Origin: Syntrophaceae bacterium UBA2208
GTDB lineage: Bacteria > Desulfobacterota > BSN033 > UBA1163
Reading direction: 5' to 3'
Length of the DNA stretch: 19,219 nt
Assembly: GCA_002327885.1 (NCBI GenBank)
Contig: DCUS01000107.1
Span: forward strand, 27,142-46,360
Both the position numbers and the translations under genes were made by a program. The notes under the pieces are model-generated. The model was not told the DNA's origin and did no database searches. It saw only the letters and a list, made by a program, of their open reading frames with translations. Positions 14,276 to 19,219 of the stretch are shown one piece after another; position 1 is the stretch's first letter; every line of letters starts with the position of its first letter.

Positions 14276-15051
14276 AAAAGAGAAAAACTCCCAGTAAAAT
14301 GAGAAAAGGAATTTACATCCTTCCCAACCTTTTCACCACAGGAAACCTTTTCTGTGGATTTTGGGCTATCATCTCTGTATTTCAAGAAAAATTTTTCTAT
14401 GCCGCTGCCGCCATCCTCCTGGCATGTGTCTTTGATATGTTGGATGGTAAAGTGGCCCGCCTCTCAGGAGCGACCTCCAAATTCGGAGTCCAGTACGATT
14501 CATTGGCCGATCTGGTCTCCTTCGGGATCGCCCCGGCCTTGCTCGCTTTTAGTTGGGCCCTCAGACCTTATGGAAAATTTGGTTGGTTGGCTGCCTTTCT
14601 ATTCGTCGTCTGTGGAGCGTTGAGGCTGGCCCGATTTAATGTCCAGTCCTCCTCTGGAGAAACAAAGTATTTCAAAGGCCTCCCCATTCCTGCAGCGGCT
14701 TCGATGATTGCCCTGACCATCCTTCTCTATCTTCGATTGATTGAGATGGATTGGGTCAAGGATGTCGTGATTCTGGTGATGATTTACGTCCTGGCCTTTT
14801 TGATGGTATCGAACATCCGGTACTTTAGTTTTAAGGAACTCGATCTGGCAAAACGAAAACCTTTTAGCATCTTTATCTTCGTTATCCTTTCCATGATTGT
14901 GATTGTCATGGAGCCCGTGATCGTGCTCTTCTGTTTCATTCTTGCTTATGTCTTTTCCGGACCGGTCAAGATGGTATGGGCCTGGCGTAAAAAGAGAGCG
15001 TTCAGGAAAATGGAGCCTGTCCCCGAAGAAGACTTAGTGATCCGTGGATAA
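14272..15051 (+). CDS. pssA: CDP-diacylglycerol--serine O-phosphatidyltransferase
   Basis: A membrane CDP-alcohol phosphatidyltransferase that makes phosphatidylserine from CDP-diacylglycerol (the CdsA product) and serine, providing the Psd substrate. The 259-residue product has about eight hydrophobic segments. It carries the complete family signature DGxxARx8GxxxDxxxD, read as DGKVAR (from D61), then GVQYDSLAD. ILPNLFTTGNLFCGFWAI is the usual N-terminal block. It is the Bacillus-like membrane type, not the E. coli phospholipase-D-like type. Its ATG overlaps the psd stop (ATGA). In many relatives leuA follows; here tRNA-Asn and a mobile element remnant follow. Confidence 0.95.
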   Translation: MKKRKTPSKMRKGIYILPNLFTTGNLFCGFWAIISVFQEKFFYAAAAILLACVFDMLDGKVARLSGATSKFGVQYDSLADLVSFGIAPALLAFSWALRPYGKFGWLAAFLFVVCGALRLARFNVQSSSGETKYFKGLPIPAAASMIALTILLYLRLIEMDWVKDVVILVMIYVLAFLMVSNIRYFSFKELDLAKRKPFSIFIFVILSMIVIVMEPVIVLFCFILAYVFSGPVKMVWAWRKKRAFRKMEPVPEEDLVIRG

Positions 15052-15100
15052 ATATTCGACGACCTCTTCTTTTAGGAGGGAAATTAAAAATAATTTTTAC

Positions 15101-15129
15101 TTGCCATCCATTCTATTTTTATGTAAATT
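15101..15129 (+). promoter_or_regulatory. Candidate promoter of the tRNA-Asn gene
   Basis: TTGCCA (15101-15106) and TAAATT (15124-15129) are 17 bp apart, with a very A/T-rich stretch (15081-15099) just upstream that could act as an UP element. It lies in the gap after pssA and about 64 bases before the tRNA. Confidence 0.45.
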
Positions 15130-15192
15130 ATTTATAAGGTTTAGGGCATTTTCCTCTAACCTTTCGCCTCAAACCTTAAGCCTGATTTAGAT

Positions 15193-15268
15193 TCCCTGGT
15201 AGCTCAATCGGCAGAGCGGGTGGCTGTTAACCACTAGGTTGCAGGTTCGAGTCCTGCCCGGGGAGCCA
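15193..15268 (+). tRNA. tRNA-Asn (anticodon GUU)
   Basis: A complete 76-base cloverleaf. The acceptor TCCCTGG pairs with CCGGGGA (one G-T wobble). The D arm has AGCTCAATCGGCAGAGC. The anticodon loop CTGTTAA carries GTT. The T arm is GCAGG-TTCGAGT-CCTGC. The discriminator base is G, and CCA is encoded at 15266-15268. U33 and A37 fit a t6A-modified Asn tRNA. The 3' half is also the sense strand of the last codons of the recombinase remnant, which marks it as the likely attachment site of an integrated element. Confidence 0.97.
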
Positions 15269-16181
15269 ATCTTCAAAAAGGCCGTCTTTTTTGGAAGAGA
15301 CGGCCTTTCCCTTTTGATAGGCCATGTTGGCAAGTGCAAGTAAATCAAAGGGTTTTCGATAAACTGGAGTGAGTTTGCAGTCCTTCCATGTCGAGTTCGA
15401 GAATCTGGACGCCCTCCTCCAGGTAGTATCAGTTTGCATTCTGATGCTTTTCGATCTTATAGAGAATTTCGCCCTTTTCAGTGCGCCATTCCTCGCTTTT
15501 GAGATCAAAAAAATCTTGAGAAATCTTTCCATTAAGTTTGTCAATATACATTGAATCGATGCGCTCCTGTAACTTTTGATACTGCTTTTGGAGGGTGCCG
15601 ACCATCTCATCGTGATAATGCTTTTCATCTCTTTGACTTTCTCTGAGCACCACCACCCATTCGAATACTTGTCCTTCTATCTGAATAGCAGGTAGGCCCT
15701 CGGTCCGAATTGTCGATCCTGTTCATCCTCGCGGACGTATTTTCCCGGGCACTTCCCCTTATGGCCTGTGCAGTGATAGTATAAACATAACGTCCCTTCT
15801 TGATCTCCTCCAGTAAGTGTACAGCCACAATGGCCGCATGAGAGTAATCCTGACAAGGCCCAGTGGTGCTTCTGCTGTCGTGTCCGACGGCCACTCTTTT
15901 CAGCCATAATTTGCTGCCCGCGATCGAATATCTCTTTTGCAATGATCGGCTCGTCAGTTCCACGATATCGCTTTCCGGCCCAATCAAAATCGCCATAGTA
16001 AATAGGGTTGGTCAAAACCTTATGCTTAATACTCTTATGTACCCTTGCCCCCATCTTGCAATACCCAAACCGTTCGAGTTGAGCTTTCTTGGAGACCTCT
16101 AAAAGTGAATAACTCCAAGTAGCATACCACTCAAAAACTCTTTGGACGAAATTCCGGACAGGTAACAGTGCATTTCGCAGC
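15227..16181 (-). pseudogene. Decayed large serine recombinase, C-terminal part only
   Basis: Readable pieces run from about 16178 downward. FVQRVFEWYATWSYSLLEVSKK and HKVLTNPIYYGDFDWAGKRY (in part) are the Recombinase domain. LSGLLSCGHCGCTLTG...YHCTGHKGKCPGK is the recombinase zinc ribbon. HYHDEMVGTLQKQYQKLQ onward is the C-terminal coiled coil. LTPVYRKPFDLLALAN and WLPGQDSNLQPSG form the tail. The N-terminal catalytic resolvase domain is gone. Damage visible inside: a +1 and a +2 insertion around 15780-15810 that restore frame within the zinc ribbon; loss of frame near 15680; an in-frame TGA after HQNAN (about 15428); and a deletion near 15400 that removes part of the tail. The frame ends in the tRNA-Asn anticodon loop. 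The N-terminal break coincides with the end of the LUD gene. Confidence 0.85.
15277..15315 (+). terminator. Terminator downstream of tRNA-Asn
   Basis: AAAGGCCGTC (15277-15286) and GACGGCCTTT (15299-15308) make a perfect 10-bp stem with a 12-base loop, ending in T's and followed by CCCTTTT. It starts nine bases after the tRNA CCA. The same DNA, read on the minus strand, encodes KAVSSKKDGL of the recombinase tail, so the terminator may have arrived with the element. Confidence 0.6.
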
Positions 16182-16892
16182 CTAAATTCCCAACTCCTCT
16201 CCCACCAAGGCAACATAGATACGATCTTTATTGCTCGCCTTTGTACCATCGATGATCACCGTAAAAGAGCATATCCTGCTGTCATGGACACACTCAACAC
16301 ACCTGCCCGTTTTAACGCAAGGGAGATCTGCTTTGTCTTCTTCATGGTGCTTCAACCACCACCGTTTGGCATTTAGCGGGGCCACCAATTGATGGATTCG
16401 CTCAAGAGCCTCATCGACGTCCTTAACAATCTTGTTCACACCAACAATCAGGATCACCTTCTTGGGTCCGAATATCATGGCGGCTACCCTGTTTCCGTAG
16501 CCGTCAACATTCACCAACTTGCCATCCATCGTGACACCATTTGTGCCGGCCAAAAAGATATCTGCAGAGAAGGCTTCCCGATACATCTGCTCCCTCGCCT
16601 CAACGCTGTCGATGTAATAACCCTCTGCATCCCATCGAAAGGGATCGATTATCTTATTCTGCTGGCGTCTATTAAGTTCGGGGATCACCCCTACCTGATC
16701 CACGGTGATCGAGTCGCCACGGGCAACGGTCACTCCAGGAGGAATCCGTTTCAAGACTGCCTCCAAAGCTTCATAGCGCGTGGAGAAGTATTCCGCCTGG
16801 ATATTTCTCCTACACAGACTCTTTACCGCGACCTTCGCCCGTTCTTCCCCAAGCCATTTCTTCTCCAAGCTCATATCCATGTCAACGATCAT
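16182..16892 (-). CDS. LUD-domain protein (LutC/YkgG-like, DUF162)
   Basis: A 236-residue protein with the LUD-family core: GVTVARGDSITVDQVGVI (residues 53-70), then GTNGVTMDGKLVNVDGYGNR (116-135) and FGPKKVILIVGVNKIV, ending RIYVALVGEELGI. A cysteine cluster (C192, C198, C201, C208) near the C-terminus is seen in a subgroup of stand-alone LUD proteins and could hold metal. LUD proteins include LutC and the C-terminal part of LutB in lactate oxidation, but no LutA or LutB neighbour is present, so lactate use is not claimed. The ATG at 16892 has AGGAGG about seven bases upstream. The gene is intact although it abuts the broken end of the recombinase. It may be host flank or cargo of the island. 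Confidence 0.85.
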   Translation of the reverse strand: MIVDMDMSLEKKWLGEERAKVAVKSLCRRNIQAEYFSTRYEALEAVLKRIPPGVTVARGDSITVDQVGVIPELNRRQQNKIIDPFRWDAEGYYIDSVEAREQMYREAFSADIFLAGTNGVTMDGKLVNVDGYGNRVAAMIFGPKKVILIVGVNKIVKDVDEALERIHQLVAPLNAKRWWLKHHEEDKADLPCVKTGRCVECVHDSRICSFTVIIDGTKASNKDRIYVALVGEELGI

Positions 16893-17225
16893 CGCTCATC
16901 CTCCTATTCAATGTATTGTCTATTGCGGTCATAATATAGTATCATTTCCATGAAAAGAGAAGAGAAAATAAAAAGGACTTCTCGGAGAGGATTTCCTCTG
17001 AAACAGCAGCATACTCCAAATTCCAAGAATAGAGGGCATCCCTGCCCGGCGGAGAGGTGAAGCTTATGTATGGTCGACCAAAGCAACTGATAGTGCATTT
17101 GTCGCGCTCAACCGTCAATAATCCATCGTCATCTGGTAACGAGTTGCCTGAAGGAGTCGCCGGCAACTGTGCTTCTGGGCGCACGACAGACCAGCAGGTC
17201 AACCTTGTGTGGGCTTGGTTTAGGA
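16893..17225. other. Intergenic stretch with an ATPase relic and a doubtful short ORF
   Basis: The LUD-proximal part is A/T-rich and on the minus strand contains TATATT/TATTAT boxes about 50 bases before the LUD start, with no clear -35. AGAGG-ATTT-CCTCT (about 16986-16999) is a small inverted repeat. On the plus strand, GGAGAGGTGA precedes an ATG at 17066 that opens a 55-codon frame to TAA 17231-17233. That frame crosses the ATPase relic in the wrong frame and has no family resemblance, so it is not called. Nothing else is recognised. Confidence 0.5.
17142..17207 (+). pseudogene. Relic of an AAA ATPase gene (Walker A segment)
   Basis: These 66 bases align without gaps to 17895-17960 of the intact ATPase gene, with 58 matches. 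In the ATPase reading frame they encode SCLKESPATVLLGARQTSRS against RCLKESPATVLLGARQTGKT. Three of the eight differences are silent third-position changes, so the relic derives from a once-coding paralogue, not from a recent copying error. The Walker A Gly-Lys is now Ser-Arg. It has no start or continuation: ten bases downstream the direct repeat begins. Confidence 0.8.
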
Positions 17226-17360
17226 CTACCTAAAAATCTTTTCACTCTTGAATTGTTTGGGATAAATGCTCTGTTCTATTTTTGGGCTTCTGTAGAAATC
17301 ATTCTTAAGACACCGATCACCTACTTTTCCAATTAGTTTCTCTATGGCCTGTGTCAATTC
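17216..17360. repeat. Direct repeat, copy 1
   Basis: This 145-base segment matches 19075-19219 at a constant offset of 1859 with two mismatches. It covers the 3' end of the DUF2997 gene and ten bases beyond its stop. The left boundary is sharp: bases before TGGTTTAGG differ between copies. The right boundary of copy 2 is not visible because the window ends. Confidence 0.95.
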
Positions 17361-17438
17361 CACACAACGAACCCCTTTTACTCCTTCAACCTCAACTTTC
17401 ACTCTTCCATCCTTGATCGTAATGATCATTTGTTCCAT
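17226..17438 (-). CDS. DUF2997-like small protein
   Basis: A 70-residue protein with the DUF2997 layout. A short beta-rich start (MIITIKDGRVKVEVEGVKG) leads to a conserved C-x-x-x-T helix (RCVELTQAIEKLIGKVGD). A longer basic tail ending KSEKIFR follows. The family has no assigned function and is often encoded next to DUF1257, as here: the DUF1257 stop is 17 bases upstream. The ATG at 17438 has AAAGGG six bases before it. A TTG at 17459 overlapping the DUF1257 stop is a less likely start. It lies within the direct repeat, and a second nearly identical copy begins at the window end. Assignment is from remembered family pattern, not a search. Confidence 0.6.
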   Translation of the reverse strand: MEQMIITIKDGRVKVEVEGVKGVRCVELTQAIEKLIGKVGDRCLKNDFYRSPKIEQSIYPKQFKSEKIFR

Positions 17439-17455
17439 ATATACCCTTTCTTTGA

Positions 17456-17836
17456 TCAAGCCACTTTTTTCAAAACTAATTTAATCGTCCCTGTTTTTAG
17501 TCTCTCTTCTTGAACCAAACTGAACCCTCTTTTTCCGGTCTCATGGATTATTTTCCGATAAGCGTATTCACTCCGTATAAGATTGATACTTTCCTTAACC
17601 CCTTTTTGGTTTAGAACTTCACTCATCCCCCTTATTTCATAATGCTCTTCCCCCAATCTCCTATTGAACCCTAAACACGAACTTCCAAATATTTTTACTG
17701 CAATGTCTACGTTTTCTATTCGCCCTTGATGCCCCGGTATTTTCCCATTCTCTTTAAATTCAAATTTCAAATCAGCCCAGCAGCACCTTTCCAGAGGGTT
17801 AAAACAATAGGCCTTGACAATGTTGAATAACAGCAT
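17456..17836 (-). CDS. DUF1257-like (Ycf35-type) protein, N-terminus doubtful
   Basis: A 126-residue frame whose body fits DUF1257: LKFEFKENGKIPGHQGRIEN, VDIAVKI, LGFNRRLGEEHYEI, then INLIRSEYAYRKIIHETGKR and GFSLVQEERLKTGTIKLVLK. The EYAYRKI.E...GF and TIKLVL blocks are the family core. Function is unknown; relatives include plastid/cyanobacterial Ycf35. The start MLLFNIVKAYCFNPLE lacks the usual MSHF..IKT opening and there is no SD. Only 13 bases separate it from the divergent ATPase start. I infer the 5' end was truncated or altered when the ATPase came to lie beside it. The body of the frame is intact to its TGA, and DUF2997 follows. Confidence 0.6.
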   Translation of the reverse strand: MLLFNIVKAYCFNPLERCCWADLKFEFKENGKIPGHQGRIENVDIAVKIFGSSCLGFNRRLGEEHYEIRGMSEVLNQKGVKESINLIRSEYAYRKIIHETGKRGFSLVQEERLKTGTIKLVLKKVA

Positions 17837-17849
17837 TTAAAATGACGAT

Positions 17850-19043
17850 ATGCAACAATTAACACCCCGGCCCCGACTCACACGCCAGGCCCTTCGTTGC
17901 CTGAAGGAGTCTCCTGCAACTGTGCTTCTGGGCGCACGGCAGACCGGCAAGACAACCCTGGCGCGGATGATCTCCGAGAAATATCGTAACGTCCATTTGT
18001 TCGATCTCGAACGGGCCGCTGGACGGGAGGCGCTCTCCACACCTGAACTTACATTAGGCGAATGTCATGGGCTGGTCGTGATCGACGAAGTACAGCGAAT
18101 GCCTTCCGTCTTCGAGGTATTACGGCCTCTCTGCGACCGGCCGGACAATCCGGCCAAGTTTCTGCTTCTGGGCAGTGCGTCGCCAGATCTGATCCGTGGC
18201 GTTTCGGAGACGCTGGCCGGCCGTGCATTGTTCGTCCGCATCTCGGGATTCACGATTGATGAGCTTGGGGAAGAACAGCAGAACCGCCTCTGGCTCCGAG
18301 GTGGTTTCCCCCGGGCCTTTCTGTCTCCGGATGACGATGCCGGGTGGCGCTGGATGGAGGGGTTTGTGACCACGTTTCTTGAACGTGACATCCCCCAGTT
18401 GGGCCTGCGCGTACCTTCCGAGGCTCTGCGACGTTTTTGGAACATGACCGCTCATTACCATGGCCAGGTCTGGAATGCATCCGAGCTGGCCCGTTCCATG
18501 GATGTATCTCCCAATACGGTCCGTCATTACCTGGATATTCTCAGTGGAGCCTACGTTTTACGCGTCTTGCCACCCTGGTATGAGAATGTGAAGAAGCGTC
18601 AGGTCAAATCTCCAAAGGTCTATGTCCGTGACAGCGGACTGGCGCACTTCCTCCTCGGAATCGGCTCTATGGCGGTCCTGCGGTCGCACCCGAGATACGG
18701 TGCTTCCTGGGAAGGATTCGCTCTCGAACAGACCCTGGCAATTCTTGGCGAGCGTGACGCATATTTCTGGAGCACCCTCCGCGGCGCAGAATTGGATCTA
18801 CTACTTTTACGCCAGGGCCACCGATATGGTTTTGAGTTCAAATGCACGGACGCACCGTCTATGACACGCTCAATTCACGTGGCCCTTGAAGATCTACAAC
18901 TCGACAAACTCTACATCGTCTATCCCGGCAGGGAACGGTACGCCTTGCATGCGCGCGTAGAAGCCCTCCCGCTGGCTGGCCTGCCGGACCTGCGGCTTGT
19001 GGGCAAACGAAATGCGAGCGAACATTGGGGCAAAGAGAAATAA
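17850..19043 (+). CDS. AAA ATPase of the AAA_14 / DUF4143 family
   Basis: A 397-residue protein. The N-terminal P-loop domain has Walker A GARQTGKT (28-35), Walker B LVVIDEVQ (D79, E80) and a sensor-like LLLGSAS (about 108-114). RISGFTIDELGEEQ and the helix-turn-helix-like NASELARSMDVSPNTVRHYL follow. The DUF4143 C-terminus has VRDSGLAHFLLG and ELDLLLLRQGHRYGFEFK, a PD-(D/E)XK-like arrangement. Such ATPases are widespread, often mobile or toxin-antitoxin-like accessory genes, with no settled function. The start lacks an SD and lies 13 bases from the divergent DUF1257 frame. The gene is clearly richer in G+C than the AT-rich DUF1257/DUF2997 genes on both sides, which suggests separate origin. 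A second, mostly deleted copy lies at 17142. Confidence 0.9.
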   Translation: MQQLTPRPRLTRQALRCLKESPATVLLGARQTGKTTLARMISEKYRNVHLFDLERAAGREALSTPELTLGECHGLVVIDEVQRMPSVFEVLRPLCDRPDNPAKFLLLGSASPDLIRGVSETLAGRALFVRISGFTIDELGEEQQNRLWLRGGFPRAFLSPDDDAGWRWMEGFVTTFLERDIPQLGLRVPSEALRRFWNMTAHYHGQVWNASELARSMDVSPNTVRHYLDILSGAYVLRVLPPWYENVKKRQVKSPKVYVRDSGLAHFLLGIGSMAVLRSHPRYGASWEGFALEQTLAILGERDAYFWSTLRGAELDLLLLRQGHRYGFEFKCTDAPSMTRSIHVALEDLQLDKLYIVYPGRERYALHARVEALPLAGLPDLRLVGKRNASEHWGKEK

Positions 19044-19050
19044 TGTTTGC

Positions 19051-19065
19051 CGCGTTGAAAACGCG
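19051..19065. terminator. Small hairpin after the ATPase gene
   Basis: CGCGTT, GAA, AACGCG form a perfect 6-bp stem starting seven bases after the ATPase stop, between two convergent genes. No T-tract follows, so intrinsic termination is uncertain. Confidence 0.35.
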
Positions 19066-19074
19066 AAGGGGCGA

Positions 19075-19219
19075 TGGTTTAGGACTACCTAAAAAGCTTT
19101 TCACTCTTGAATTGTTTGGGATAAATGCTCTGTTCTATTTTTGGGCTTCTGTAGAAATCATTCTTAAGAAACCGATCACCTACTTTTCCAATTAGTTTCT
19201 CTATGGCCTGTGTCAATTC
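19075..19219. repeat. Direct repeat, copy 2 (runs off the window)
   Basis: It matches 17216-17360 at 143 of 145 positions. The two differences fall in the DUF2997 frame and change Ile to Leu near its end and Cys to Phe in GDRCLKN. It starts at the same base (TGGTTTAGG) as copy 1, 31 bases after the intact ATPase stop. It continues past the window edge. Confidence 0.95.
19085..19219 (-). CDS. Second DUF2997-like gene, partial (5' end outside window)
   Basis: The 3' part of a minus-strand gene, 44 codons plus stop, reading ELTQAIEKLIGKVGDRFLKN and ending KSEKLFR. It is the same as the DUF2997-like gene at 17226 except for two residues. Its upstream neighbour should be another DUF1257 gene if the tandem unit is complete, but this lies outside the window. 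Confidence 0.6.
   Translation of the reverse strand, partial: ELTQAIEKLIGKVGDRFLKNDFYRSPKIEQSIYPKQFKSEKLFR

Noticed and set aside
15625..15996. Minus-strand frame of 123 codons over the recombinase zinc-ribbon region
   Set aside because: Mostly out of frame with the recombinase. The short part EEIKKGRYVY is the true frame between two compensating insertions, so it belongs to the pseudogene.
16389..16934. Plus-strand frame of 181 codons antisense to the LUD gene
   Set aside because: The LUD reading on the other strand has clear family motifs and an SD; this one has neither.
16942..17202. Minus-strand frame of 86 codons upstream of the LUD gene
   Set aside because: It crosses the ATPase relic in antisense and has no recognisable motif or start signal.
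17066..17233. Plus-strand 55-codon frame with a good SD (GGAGAGGTGA)
   Set aside because: It reads the ATPase relic in the wrong frame and ends in the repeat border; probably a chance frame in rearranged DNA. Noted because the SD is real.
18065..18527. Minus-strand frames of 126 and 135 codons within the ATPase gene
   Set aside because: GC-rich shadow frames of the AAA/DUF4143 gene; Arg/Pro/Ser-rich composition typical of antisense noise.
17142..19219. CRISPR-like array suspected from repeated segments
   Set aside because: Only two copies of a long repeat at 1859-base spacing and one gene relic; no short regularly spaced repeats.

Overview
The window looks like a chromosomal segment of a Desulfobacterota (former Deltaproteobacteria) relative, probably near the syntrophic and sulfate-reducing lineages. 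This is inferred from the rpsB-tsf-pyrH-frr-uppS-cdsA-dxr-rseP order, the ilvB-ilvN-ilvC-psd-pssA order, the short EF-Ts (201 aa), the short Psd, a DUF465 protein and the style of the intergenic repeats. No single gene proves it, and no database search was possible.

Region 1 (1-1564): a DUF72 protein on the plus strand faces a minus-strand HD-domain protein with cysteine-rich N-terminal motifs. Region 2 (1565-9759): a housekeeping block. A 236-nt rpsB leader with a -10-like box, an inverted repeat and an overlapping 11-codon mini-ORF leads into rpsB, tsf, pyrH, frr and a 2[4Fe-4S] ferredoxin, closed by a strong terminator. A new promoter candidate then serves uppS, cdsA, dxr, rseP and tsaB, covering undecaprenyl-PP, CDP-diacylglycerol, isoprenoid precursor, envelope stress protease and tRNA t6A functions.

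Region 3 (9760-15051): a DUF465 coiled-coil protein, then ilvB-ilvN-ilvC (branched-chain amino acids) joined by overlapping codons to psd-pssA (phosphatidylethanolamine). The gaps before ilvB and before ilvN each hold a related palindromic element. Each element contains a small ORF beginning MECW that ends exactly at the start of the next gene.

Region 4 (15052-19219): an accessory region beginning at tRNA-Asn(GUU). A decayed large serine recombinase lies antisense to the tRNA, and its last codons are read from the tRNA itself. Next come an intact LUD-domain protein, a 66-bp relic of an AAA ATPase gene, a minus-strand DUF1257-DUF2997 pair, an intact divergent AAA/DUF4143 ATPase, and the start of a second DUF2997 copy running off the window. 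A 145-bp direct repeat (143 matches, offset 1859) shows that the DUF2997/DUF1257/ATPase unit is tandemly repeated. This module, and the tRNA-anchored island that holds it, is the most unusual part of the window.
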